From the NCBI GenBank assembly GCA_900312665.1, contig ONZQ02000006.1, positions 1,131,517 to 1,191,638 on the forward strand: a DNA stretch of 60,122 bases, in the 5' to 3' direction. Position numbers and translations under genes: made by a program. Positions 11,158 to 21,849 of this stretch are shown piece after piece. This stretch comes from Cephalotrichum gorgonifer. Lineage: Eukaryota > Ascomycota > Sordariomycetes > Microascales > Microascaceae. Each line of letters starts with the position of its first letter. The stretch's first letter is position 1. Below the pieces are notes generated by a model. That model was given only the letters and a program-made list of their open reading frames with translations. It had not been told where the DNA came from and did not search any database.

Positions 11158-14100
11158 ATGAAGGATTTGTGGCGGAAGATCAAACGCAAGGACGGCGGCA
11201 GTCCACAGTCGACCTCACCTCGTCGCGCCGCTTCCCCAGCAGGCCCTCTCCGGTCTGCTGCCGTTTCCGACTCCGAACTCCCCTCGCTCAGTCTCCAGGA
11301 GCGCCTCTGGAACCAGGCGTACGATGCGCTCAGAGCGGACGAGCCCAAGGTAGTCGAAGCCTACGAGAGGTTTCTGTCCACCGAGCTCCAGAATGACGGG
11401 GGCGGTTCCCTCACCGCAGACGACGATGGCCAGCAACACACCAAACGACCGCAGCAGATGGAACAGCTCATCCAGATCGGCCTGCGACGCACCGAGAAGG
11501 TCGCGGCGGCGAAGAAGAAGATCGGGGACGGGCTCCAGACGGTCAACATTGTAAAAGGCATGGCGATCAGCGCCGTCCAAGCCGCCCCCGCAGCCGCTGT
11601 CGCCTGGGTCGCCGTTTGCTTCTCCCTCGAGGTCAGTAAATACGCCCCCCTTTTTGCATGTTCGCCGTAGCCCACCGCTCTGACGGGGACAGGTCTTGAC
11701 AAACTCATTCGCCGAGGCGGACACCAACCGCAATGGTCTCACCTACGTCGCGTCCAGGATAGACTGGTACTGGAACCTAGTTGACCTACTCCTCGACGCG
11801 GGTGCGAGCACGGAATTGCACAGGCTGCGGGACCAGCTCGAGGAGCACATCCTCAAGCTGTACCAGAAGCTCCTCCTGTACCAGATGAGGAGCGTCTGCC
11901 TCTACCACCAGAATCAGGGCGTCGTCTTCCTCAAGGACATGATAAAACTCGACGATTGGAGCGGAAAGCTCGACGAGATCAAGGATGTCGAGGCCGCCGT
12001 CGAGAGGGACTCGAAGCAGTACAATTCGCAGCGGGCCCGGACGCACCTCCGCGACCTGGCCGCCACTGCGGACCGTCAGTGCACGGAGCTTCAGCAGATT
12101 ACCTCTGCCGTCCAAGACCAGACCAGCCGGCAGGAGCAGATGCATCGGGACGAGAAGGACGAAAAGTGTCTACAGGACCTCTACGCCACGGACCCCGTCC
12201 ACGATAAGACGCACATAGAGAATACCAAGGGCGGCCTTCTCCGAGACTCGTACGCCTGGGTCCTGGAAAACCCCGACTTCAAACAGTGGCGCAGAGATTC
12301 CCGCGGCCTGTTCTGGGTACGGGGTGACCCCGGGAAGGGCAAGACGATGCTCCTCTGCGGCATCATCGACGAACTGAAGAAGGACGCTACTAAACTGCTG
12401 GCCTACTTCTTCTGCCAGGCGACAGAGCAGAGGCTGAACACCGCCACGGCCGTGCTGCGCGGCTTGATCTACACCATCGTCCGCCAGCACCCGCCGCTCA
12501 TCTCGCACGTCCAGAAGGAGTATGACGGCGGCGGGAAGCAGCGGTTCGAGGGGCCCAATGCCTGGGAAGTCATGACCAACATCCTCACCGCTATCCTCAG
12601 CGATCCCATCTTAGACGCCGCAGTCCTCGTCGTCGATGCCCTCGATGAGTGCGGTGCCGGGAGGCCGCAGCTTCTCGACTTCGTTGTCCGCATGTCCGGC
12701 TCCTCCTCTCGCGCCAAGTGGATCGTATCGAGTCGCAACTGGCCGGACATCGAGGAGAGGCTGGCCGCCACCGCCCAGGCCACGCTCCGTCTCGAGCTCA
12801 ACGAGGACTCCGTCTCCGACGCCGTCCGGGTCTACATCGAGCACAAGGTGGACGAGCTGGCACAGAAGAAGAACTACGACGACGCAACCCGGGACGCCGT
12901 TCATCAGCACCTCACCGACAACTCGAACAACACCTTCCTCTGGGTGGCTCTGGTCTGCCAAGAACTTGTGAGCCCGAAGGTCAGGAGGCGGCATACGACC
13001 GAAGCCCTGAAGAACTTCCCGCCCGGTCTCGATTCCCTTTACCAGCGCATGATGGAACACATTCGCGACTCGAACGATGCAGATCTGTGCAAACAGATAT
13101 TGGCCGTCGTCACGGTGACCTACCGCCCCCTCGAATTGTCAGACCTAACGTCTCTCGTGGACTCACTTGCTCCCTTCCACGATGACCACGAGTCCCTGAG
13201 GGAAATCGTTGCATCCTGCGGCTCCTTTCTGTCTCTCCAAGATGATATCCTCTACTTCGTGCATCAGTCAGCGAAGGACTTCTTGCTAAGCAAGGCATCT
13301 AATGACGTCGTACCTCACGGCACCAAACACCAGCACCGTGTCATCTTCTCAAGAGCGCTCGAGGTATTGTCGCGGACACTCCGCCGCGACATCTACGGTC
13401 TGACTGACCCAGGATTCTCCATCGACGACGTCTCTCCTCGCAGCCCAGACCCTTTGGCCCCTGTACGGTATTCGTGTATGTACTGGGTCGACCACATCCA
13501 GGACGCGGATCCCGCGGAGGAGAGCACGCTGGAACACCTCCAGGACGGCGGCATCGTTCATATCTTCCTCCAGCGGAAGTATCTCTATTGGCTAGAGGCT
13601 GTGGGTCTCCTGCGCAGCATGTCGCAGGCGGTATCGGCCGTACAGAAGCTTCAGAAGCTGGCGGTGAGTCACATTCTTTCTTATTTTGCTCAGGACATGG
13701 CCTAACGCTTGTGTCAGGCAGCGGCAGGAGCGCAGAGATTGGAAGACCTGGTTCAGGACGCTCGTCGATTTGTCCTATCCTACAAAGGAGTCGTCGAAAT
13801 TGCCCCGCTCCAACTGTACGCATCGGCTCTTTTTTTCAGTCCTATTCAGAGCCAAGTGAGGAACCTCTTCAGGCATGATCTACCGGACTGGGTTACGTCG
13901 CCGTCGCATCTACAGTTGGATTGGAATGCTTGTGTGCAGACCCTCGAGGGCCACGTCAGCCCGGTCTATTCGGTCGCCTTCACAGCGGACGGTAGGCGGC
14001 TTGCATCGGCGTCCTTAGATGCGACGGTAAAACTGTGGGACGCAGACACGGGCCGGTGTATACAGACACTCCAGGGCCACAATGACACAGTCTACTCAGC

Positions 14101-15763
14101 TTCATTCGCTACAGACGGTCTGTGGCTTGCATTGGGGGCTAGAGCCATTAATATCTGGGACGTGGACACGGGCCAGTGTATACAGACACTCCAGGGCCAC
14201 GATGACGTAGTCTGCTCGGTCACATTCACTACAGACAGTACACGGCTTGCATCAGGATCTGGTGATAATACCATTAAGATCTGGGATATTGCTACAGGCC
14301 GGTGTATACAGACACTCCAGGGCCATGATGATATAGTCTACTATATCGCATTCATTACAAACAGTACACGGCTTGCCTCAGCATCTGGAAATAACATCTT
14401 CAAGGTATGGGATGTGGCTACAGGCACATGCATACAAACAATCAAGGGCCACAGTCACGGTATCACCTCAGCAGCATTCACGGTGAATGGCACACAGGTC
14501 GCCTCGGGATCGAAAGATATTGAGGTCTGGGATGTGGCTACGGGCCAGCACATACAGACACTCAAGGGCCACAATCAAGCAGTCCGCTCAGTCGCATTTA
14601 CTAGGGATAATATGCGGCTTGCCTCAGGGTTTGCTGATGACACTATTAAGGTCTGGGATATAGCTACAGGCCAGTGCCTACATACACTCCAGGGCCACAG
14701 TGGAGATGCCTGGTCTGTAGCCTTTGCAATGGACGGTACGCGGCTTGCCTCAGGATCCGTGAATGGAGTTGTCAAAATCTGGGATGTGGCCACGGGCCTG
14801 TACATGGAGGCACCCCAAGACCACAGCAGCTGGGTCGGCTCGGTAGCATTTTCAGCAAACTATACACAGCTCGCCTCGGGGTCTGGTGATAATACTGTCA
14901 AGATCTGGGACATAGCCACAGGCCGGTGCATACACACCCTCCAAGGCCACAATGACTGGGTCAGTTCTGTAGCATTCACAGGGGACGGTACATGGCTTGC
15001 TTCAGGATCAGCTGATTCCACTATCAAGGTCTGGAATATAGTTACAGGTCAGTGCCTACAGACCCTCCGCCACGCTAATAGCCTGGCCCTGTCAGTCGCC
15101 TTTTCAACAGATGGTATATGGCTTGCTTCATGGACCAGTCATTCTGTCAAGATCTGGGATATGGCCACAGGCCAGTGCATACAGACACTTCAAGTCCCTG
15201 GGGAGATAGTTCTTTCAATCGCCTTCGCAGCAGATAGGGCACAGCTCGCTTCAGGGTCTATGGATAAGACTGTCAAGATTTGGCATGCAGCTACTGGTAC
15301 ATGCCTCCAGTCGTTTGAGGGCCACAGCAGCTCTGTTATCTCCGTAGCCTTCACGGCGGATGGCCTATGGGTCGCCTCAGGGTCCCTGGACAAGACAGTC
15401 AAGATCTGGCACGCAGCCACGGGCACGTGCATACAGACACTCGCCGTCGGCGCGCGTATACGTCATCTTTCTTTCGATTCACGCTCGAACTCCAACCTCT
15501 TGACTGACATCGGAACTCTGGCACTAGAACCTTTAGCTCTGGATGCCAAACAACAAGAGGCCACCCCGACACCGAATCATTATCATAGCTTTCAAATAAG
15601 CGATGATGGAATCTGGATTGTGAAGGATTCTCGCAGGCTGCTCTGGTTGCCTTCCGAGTACCGGCACAACGAGACAGCCGTCGCAGGGTCACTTTTAGCG
15701 CTTGGTTCTCTTTCTGGACGGGTAGCTATTTTACAATTTGCACCGGAGGGGCCAAAACTGTAA
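11158..15763 (+). CDS. NACHT-WD40 NOD-like receptor (NWD family)
   Basis: This is a cytoplasmic signal-transducing NTPase of the STAND class, the type that controls heterokaryon incompatibility and programmed cell death in fungi. Three exons (11158-11631, 11693-13663, 13718-15763) are separated by introns with GTCAGT/ACAG and GTGAGT/TCAG ends, both in phase 0, giving about 1,496 residues. Residues 1-355 form a polar, helical N-terminal region resembling the NACHT-NTPase N-terminal domain; a HET domain is not present. Residues 369-376 (GDPGKGKT) are the Walker A motif, and about 469-476 (VLVVDALDE) the Walker B. A winged-helix-like helical region follows. From about residue 887 come 12 WD40 repeats of about 42 residues, each with GH near the start and a [KV]IWD-type end, then a degenerate unit and a closing GIWIVKDSRRLLWLPSEYR segment. 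No internal stop or frameshift is visible, in contrast to its neighbours. The likely ligand is sensed by the WD40 face; its identity is unknown. Confidence 0.92.
13931..15440 (+). repeat. WD40 repeat array, 12 units of about 126 bases
   Basis: Units starting CIQTLQGH and ending KIWDIATG recur every 40-42 codons. Several pairs are nearly identical at DNA level around the vehicle phrase acactccagggccac. High internal conservation of WD40 units is characteristic of fungal recognition NLRs, in which variable surface residues sit in a conserved frame. Unit 8 (YMEAPQDH) and units 10-11 have lost the GH dipeptide or changed it, so the array is not uniform. Confidence 0.88.
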
Positions 15764-16005
15764 AGTTCACCTGCAGGAATGATCACCCTTCTCCCTTTTT
15801 GCTCTTAATGTAAACTCTCGTTCTGGATTATTTTTCTTGGTTACAGTGATGTGATTCAGGTTTCTCCTGCATCAAGACTCTGGGTCCCAAGACCACCACC
15901 TCAATCAGCAGAGGAAGCTCCTGAACGAGCCTACTCCTAGCTTCGTGAACGTCACCCTCTCAGGATAAGAGAACCAGGAGAGGTACAAATTCGAAACTCC
16001 AGATT
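15764..16005. other. 3' flank of the NLR up to the assembly gap
   Basis: This is probably the 3' untranslated region and terminator of the NLR. Nothing else is recognised before the run of N. Confidence 0.4.
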
Positions 16006-16025
16006 NNNNNNNNNNNNNNNNNNNN
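16006..16025. other. Assembly gap, 20 N
   Basis: A run of exactly 20 N, likely a scaffold join of unknown or estimated size. Linkage between the NLR and the genes downstream depends on this join being right. Confidence 0.98.
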
Positions 16026-16079
16026 CCCCGCGCGTAGGGAATGATCAATGGTCAGATTGACTCTCGAGTCGATAGTTCA

Positions 16080-16190
16080 AAGGGGCAGCCTTGGGAGGGC
16101 TCTTCGGAGCCACAGGTCGAGGGGCGGAGGCGTTCAGAGACCGAAGTCACACTCTAGGGCCCGAGCCACGCCTCCACGCTCACGTCTGAG
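16080..16190. repeat. Possible diverged repeat, right copy
   Basis: This is the partner of 9061-9175: it shares ordered blocks such as cacaggt, gaagtcacac and cccgagcc...gctcac. It lies just after the assembly gap, as expected if repeats caused the gap. The similarity is by eye only. Confidence 0.22.
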
Positions 16191-16949
16191 CCGTACAATC
16201 AGGTTTGAATAATAGAATCGTATTCAGATGCCCCTCTATAACCCAAAGGCCGGTAACAAAATAACGAAAGAGCATGGCCCTAAGGCCTCGAAGGGATGGG
16301 GGGGCATTAGCATGGCCGTGGCCTGGCAAAATACGTACTGCATGCACAGCTAGCAAGCATCTCAGGACGGCATCATCTTTCACGGACAAAGAGACACATC
16401 TATTACTATTGATCATGCCACGATTATATATGATCGTGGCGCTCTCTATCAATCTCTCTCTCGATGATGGCATTGGCCAAGAAGCACTATGCGTAATAAG
16501 ACGGCCAGTAGCACATCTCTAAATGTTTTAAGATTTCATCGATCGAGATGATCGGCGATTGCATTCATACCTTGCAAATTATATTATATGACGTCTTGGG
16601 CTCGTTCTGGACTGTCCAGACGCATCTCCAGGTTGTTGAACACGATCGGGCTCATCAGATCACCCAGCAGAGCTGCCACGGGGTGTACACATGACATCCA
16701 GTAATACAGGTACAACTAGAAGGAGCAGGGTAGAAGGGAGGTGAACAAAGAAATAAAAACATCATGATTTTGTATCTAAGTTCCACTATTTAGCTCGTTG
16801 TGATGTCCACCAACGTGGCATGGTAAATGGTGAGTGAGAGGCCTAGCAGAGCTAGACATTTGTGACGTGGTCAATGGTGAGATGCCATCTCTTGTACTCG
16901 TTAAATGACAGCAAGCAGGCATATATTGGATTGGTGGGTGGTGTTCGAG

Positions 16950-16957
16950 TATAAATA
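16950..16957 (+). promoter_or_regulatory. TATA-box-like element
   Basis: TATAAATA lies about 145 bases before the chosen ATG at 17101. Pyrimidine-rich leader sequence and a CAACATGG start context lie between them. This spacing suits a fungal core promoter with a leader of about 100 bases. It suggests a regulated gene, but function is not shown. Confidence 0.4.
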
Positions 16958-17100
16958 TCAGCATGATTCGCTCTCCTTCACGTTGCAAACTCGCCATCAA
17001 AACACGTTATGATCCAATTTTCACTCTCAATTCTCAAGGTTTCATCTCTATTGGCCCCAATAACCATCCCTGTCACTTGTACAGAAACTACAACTACAAC

Positions 17101-18900
17101 ATGGCTGCCGAAGCTCCACCCCGCTATGACTGCGTTACCAGGTCCCTCTTGGAAAAGGCCAAGGACGGAATCAACGTAGCCGCAGGCGTGCACGAGCTCT
17201 CCGCCGAGGACCGGGCCATCATCAACGCCGCGGAACTCCCCCCCGCGTACAGTCTCGAGGACAAGCAGAAGATCCACGACGTGGTGGCCAAAACCCTCGC
17301 GGGCAACGAGAGCCTGGTCGCTGTTCTACAGGAGTCGGCCGCCAAGGCCGTCGAGGCCTGCAAGAATAACGAGGACATGTTCAACAACATCATGGCCCTC
17401 TTGCTCAAAGTGGACCAGGAGAACATCGAGAACGAGGAGGATGCTTTTGTGCCTCGGTTGACAGACCTCAGGGGAAAGTATCGGACCATCATCGAAAACA
17501 GTCGCAAGCTGGCGGCCAGGATTGCCGTCTACGGGACCAACTTTGATGAAGTCGTCGTCGCCATGTGTGCCGACGAGACTCTGTCCACGGACGAGAGAAA
17601 GAATGCCATCGCGGAAGCCATCGAGGTAAAGTTCTCTTCCTCTCTCTCTCCATCTCTCGTGCGATTTATCAGTAGTATCGGTATACAATAGCCCCCACTA
17701 ACTTTTAACTTACTCCTAGTTTAATAAAGTGGGCCAAGGATTTTGAGACGCATTCCAAAATGATTGCCGATGACTTGAAAGGTGCTCAGGACGACTTCAA
17801 CACCTTGGCCGTATCCTTCAGTCAGTGGGCGTCGGTACAGGGACAGACGATCGACAGTGACATTATCGAGATCCAAAAGAGTCTCGATGAACTGGTTGAG
17901 CGTCTGAAGAAGCTGCGAGACACCCTCATCGGTTTCGGCGTCGGCGAGGCCGTTGGGATTGGTCTCATCATTGGCGGGTTCTGGGCAGGTCCATTTGCCC
18001 CCGTTTTGTAGGTGAGTCATAATGGAGTGACATGGAATCCCATGCTACACGAGACGAGACATTCATTATATCTAACCGGGCGTGGGCAGGCTGCTAGTAC
18101 GCTTCTCGCCATTGGGTTTGGTGTTGGCCTGGTAGCCACTGGCATTCAGTTTGCCGGTTAGTGACCTTAGAAGTCGAGGGCGTCCCCAGATCTTGATTCG
18201 CTGACCATTCGTGGCATTGAACAGCTTGCAAATCTGAAATTGACCAGAAGAATGCTGAGCTAGCTGCCCTCAGAGCAAAGAAAGCGAGCATTGAAGAGGC
18301 CCGGGCAACCCTGGTCGCGGGGGCAGCTGTTGACGCCAAGGAGTTCGTGACCAACATCACATCCATCACCAACATCTGGCAGGCTGCCCAGACCGATGCA
18401 CTCAAGATCCAAGAGTGGCTCAAGAAGGGCGCAGACAGGGCTGTAAGTTGGCTGGCCCGTTGATGTGTGCCACGTCTGTATCTGTTCATGATATGTGTGT
18501 TGACGAATATGCTATGCAGGCAACCCCCAAATACATGGCAATGCAGCTCGCACATGGTACGGCGTTATGTGAGTCGACAACTCTGCATCTCTCGTTAACC
18601 TTTAGCAGAAATTTGCTGGCATTTGACATACCAGACTCGAAGATGGCCCTTTACCTCACAACCTATGCATCGGGCCTTGATGCGGCAGACATCCCGAAGC
18701 CCGGTTCTACTAGGCTACGCTTGATGGGGTCGAAGAAGTTGGTAGCGGCGGAGGTAGCAATGGAAAGGTGGAATCTGACCATTTCAGGTGAGTTAGCAGC
18801 GGCTACGCATCACATTTCATTTATATGGGAGCGGACGGGACCTCGGATTGCCGTTTGGTGTTGTCAAGATCAAGCCTTGAGGACGAGATTGGCAAAATAA
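17101..18900 (+). CDS. Alpha-helical pore-forming-toxin-like protein (ClyA/XaxA/Cry6-like), multi-exon
   Basis: The start at 17101 (CAACATGG context) is preferred over the upstream in-frame ATG at 16963, which would put a leader-like sequence into the protein. Exon 1 (to 17625) is alanine- and glutamate-rich and helical. Later exons are approximately 17730-18011, 18090-18156, 18225-18442, 18520-18568 and 18635 onward, joined by introns with GTRAGT-type donors. The second exon has a long amphipathic coiled-coil-like helix followed by a glycine-rich hydrophobic stretch (about 17935-18005), continued by another in the next exon. Then comes a second long charged helix. Two long helical bundles around a hydrophobic hairpin is the layout of the alpha-xenorhabdolysin A/Cry6Aa/ClyA group, which several fungi encode. 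The assignment rests on layout and composition, not on a catalytic motif. An in-frame TAG (18009-18011) sits directly before a perfect GTGAGT donor, and the first intron needs an AAG acceptor at 17727-17729. The gene may therefore be damaged or use other splice sites. The 3' end is uncertain. Confidence 0.55.
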
Positions 18901-19605
18901 GAGGGCATCAAGGAAGAATGTACAACGTCATACATAGCCAACATCTCTCAAGAACCCACCCGACATACTTCCGGATAATAGAAGGTGTAAGCTGGCACGT
19001 ACCACGCATGTTTCGCAGCTAGATAGCTCACGATCTTTAATCACTGAAACATTCGTCATGCATGACCGAGGGGCTTGCGGGGAAAGGGGCTATTGCCTGT
19101 CCTGCTGACAGTAGTGAGGACGTCTTAATAAGGTTGTGATTAAGGTGAGGGCAGGTAGACGTTTTAGGAAGGCAACGCCGGTCGCTGGCGGCGGTCCGAT
19201 TGCAGCCTGCCGGGGCGTCAGCCGTAGTGTTTTTTTATTAGGCAGACAACATCGGAAGAGCTACCTGCCGTTATTACCAACTCTCCAACAGCGGGCCTGT
19301 CAATATTGGGAGCCGGCTCTCTGGAAATGCCGACACCATATGTAGTGGCGGCCGTGACCTGTTGTTACTGGAGGCCTCGCTCCAGTCTGATGGGCAAAAA
19401 CAAGAGGCTTGCCCGCTTCTGGCCCGGATAAGTTGGGTTTAAGTCTTAATTTGGGTATATCTCGTTTCGACAAGGAGAAATGCAAGATGGATCGAGATCT
19501 CGATAATCACAAAATATAAAGAATGGTGGGTGTTGATAGCCGATAGCCGCCTCTTTCCAATCCTCCCAATGTCAGGGGCTGCAACTAACAAGTGCTCGAA
19601 AAAAG
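18901..19605. other. Spacer inside the island
   Basis: No codon-biased frame and no recognisable gene. It has GC-rich and AT-rich patches, and probably the 3' region of the pore-former-like gene and the 5' region of the vWA gene. Confidence 0.45.
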
Positions 19606-21849
19606 ATGATGCCAGAGAGCTCAAGTTCAAGTTCGGGGGCGGATATGCCCCTAGCGACGCCATCAATCGCTTCGGAACCGGTCGCATGCGTTTCTCAATC
19701 TGGTGAACCATTCCCCCAGGCCAGAGTCACCGGTACGGCCAGCTCTAGCTCGGGGATTGATACCCCGCTGACGCTGTCGGTTGCTTCGGAGTCGGTGTTT
19801 TCCTCTTCCCAGTCCGGAAAACCATTCTCCCAGGCCAAGGTCGCCTTCGCAGTTGACATATCGAGTAGTACCGCCGGCCGGACGATCCTGGTAGAGCGGT
19901 GCTTCATCTCCACTATCTCGGTGCTCATCGATCCACAGCCGCGGTCCTACGCCGCCATCCTGCCCTGGGACCGCACTGCCTACCCTATCCTCATCGTATC
20001 TCAGGTGGACACCCTCTGGCCTAAGAGCGGCACCGACCTCAGGGTCCTCCTCTCGAACCAGCCCTTCAGGGAAGCCATCCTCCGCTCGGACCTCTGGTTC
20101 CTGATGACGGATGGGCTCATGAACGAGCACAGGAGATACGACTTTGCGGAGGCCATCCCCAAGACGGGCGTCCACGGGACGAGCTGTGTCATCGTCATCT
20201 TCGGGAATCCCGCCTACGATCCGGGTGCGTGCAACATCTCGGTTGGGATCAGCATCTTCGCTGTCGTCCCCAACTGTGCCTTCCTGTTCTGCAACACCAA
20301 CACCGGCGAGCTCCGGCTCTTCCAGACCAGAGGCACCTTCAACAGCCTCCTGAGAGGACAGTCTCCTCCGGTCTTTGATGGGTCTTCGAAGTGGGATTCT
20401 CTACCCCTGCTCAACCGGTCTGACTTTGTCAATATCCGAGTCCCGCCTCCCCAGAATCTCAAGGCGGACGAAGTGGCTCTCCAGGGCTCCCTGGTCATCA
20501 ACCTCAACGACTTGTTCGGCAATCGCCTCTCGAAGGAGCAAGTCTCGTCGATCCTCGCCGACGAAGACAACCTCTCCACCGTCGTGATGACCTCGCGGAC
20601 TCGGAATAGGCAGGATGCGTTCCAGAACTGGGTGCGGCAGCAGGCTATCGTCGTGGACGACCTGATCTACAAGCCCCGAGGCGATATGTGCCGTGCAGCC
20701 CAGAGCGCCTTCGAAGAGGTTATCCGTATGATCTAGAGAGGAATAGTGCCCCCGGACCAGTCGAGACTGAGCCTCCGCCAGGCCTACCTGGCCAATATGA
20801 GGCAGTTCGTCAGGGAGATCCAGAGGAACAAGGAGGCGGTTCGTGGCCGCTGAGAGATCATCCGGAGCTCGACGAAATGGTCGACCATGAACTTCAATCA
20901 CGGCTCTTCTCTCTGTCGCCCTGTTTCCATGGCCTATGGAAACAATCAGAAGCAGTCTCCTGGGAATTATAATAATATCACACTGGCAGGGCCATCCTCT
21001 GTCTCTGCACTGCACGAAGAATCCTACAAATCCTGGGAGGATAGCACCACGGATCCTCAAATCAGCCGCTTGCTGTACACCCCCAGCTTCCAATCTACCG
21101 GAGGTGCATTTAGGGGCCATTGCACCATCTGCCGCGGTAATGAGATGAAGATGGCATTCCTCTTCATAGATGTCCCCCCATTGTCCACTACGGTTGGCTT
21201 ACTACCCCCGGGAAGCCGTACCTGCCTCGACTTCCCCTTTGCCATGGGCAGCCTCTATGGGATGGATGGCCTGTCTCCTACCCTTTGTTGTGATCTGTGC
21301 TCCAGCTTCGCGGTGAAAACGGGATTGTCTATAAGCTCCGAAGAGATGATCAAGTCTGCCATCCCCCTGGTGCGGTATGCCGAGAACAAGGTGAGCATAA
21401 ATGGCGCCCTCGACAAGATTTTCGGCCTATGCTTCATGGAGGAAGATTTACCGCTGGTCTTCCTCTCTGTCCTCCTCACCACACGACCACGACTTGCTTC
21501 GTCGGGTAAAACTACCGCTGTGGCAGCTATAGACTGGGCAGTCAAGGACCTAGTCAACACCACTCCTGTCTTAGGGAAGCTCTCAAAGTCCTCCTTGCAG
21601 TCAGAAGCTGGCGAATCTCCCCAGCCTCTAGCCCAAGTCCTGAAGAGCTATTCACCGACGAAAGCGAGCTAAGCGAGCCCCTAACGCGCTACCCCCTCCC
21701 CGGCTTCGTCGTCCTCCTGGCTGCAGCAGAGAGCGCGGGCATCGAGCCAAGACTCCGCGAACTTGCTGCACTCTGCTGTCTACTGTTCCTCCTCATCGAG
21801 GAGTTTTTCCGCGCCAGGGAGTCGACCCCGGTCGACAACAAGACCGCCC
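19606..21849 (+). pseudogene. von Willebrand A (vWA) domain protein gene, interrupted and 3'-truncated
   Basis: One reading frame runs from the ATG at 19606 to 21672, interrupted only by TAG at 20734-20736 and TGA at 20851-20853. The first 376 codons are open. After a serine-rich head (about residues 1-80, a tandem duplication), the vWA-like domain starts with FAVDISSST (metal-site DxSxS type), has LWFLMTDG (the conserved TDG), then TGVHGTSCVIVIFG. These are features of a vWA family common in Sordariomycetes with no known function. Beyond the stops the frame gives a helical RQAYLANMRQFVREIQRNK segment and a cysteine-bearing part (CTICRG, CCDLC) that may bind zinc. Near 21600-21640 the coherent reading shifts to another frame, giving GFVVLLAAAESAG and IEEFFRARESTPVDNKTA. 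It stops at the transporter junction, so the 3' end is missing. A 376-residue vWA protein could still be made. Confidence 0.8.
19618..19842 (+). repeat. Tandem duplication in the head of the vWA gene
   Basis: Two units of about 36 codons, roughly 19618-19728 and 19741-19842. They share SSSSG, DxPL, the VASE/IASE block, SQSG, PFxQAxV. The last unit runs straight into the vWA strand AFAVD. The units have diverged at about a third of residues. Confidence 0.7.

Larger units (their letters stand above)
16026..17100. other. Spacer between NLR and pore-former-like gene
   Basis: No gene is seen. The part at 16080-16190 resembles 9061-9175 (possible repeat). An 8-base inverted pair GCCACGAT/ATCGTGGC lies at 16417-16440. 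The last 150 bases look like a promoter and leader. Confidence 0.45.
6584..21849 (+). other. 15.3-kb inserted segment splitting the MFS gene
   Basis: Removing 6584-21849 joins the transporter codons for GIFPA (to 6583) directly to LVGNAADTFGRRP (from 21850) in one frame with no gain or loss of residues, restoring helix 2 running into motif A. The segment carries five genes or gene remnants, all on +: ankyrin-repeat, kinase-like, NACHT-WD40 NLR, pore-former-like and vWA. I see no terminal inverted repeat, no obvious target-site duplication, and no transposase or tyrosine-recombinase gene inside. Coding sequence of the first and last cargo genes runs right up to the junctions. This looks like a captured genomic fragment; a mobile-element origin is not supported by the ends. 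Confidence 0.75.

Noticed and set aside
12649..13185. Overlapping + frame and several - strand frames within the NLR
   Set aside because: They are out-of-frame shadows of the NACHT exon.
16417..16440. Inverted pair GCCACGAT/ATCGTGGC as a terminator or regulatory hairpin
   Set aside because: Isolated, with no gene end or start close by; such pairs occur by chance.
6584..21849. A Starship-type giant transposon or other autonomous element
   Set aside because: No DUF3435 tyrosine recombinase, transposase or reverse transcriptase reading was seen, and the ends lie inside cargo coding sequence with no visible inverted termini.
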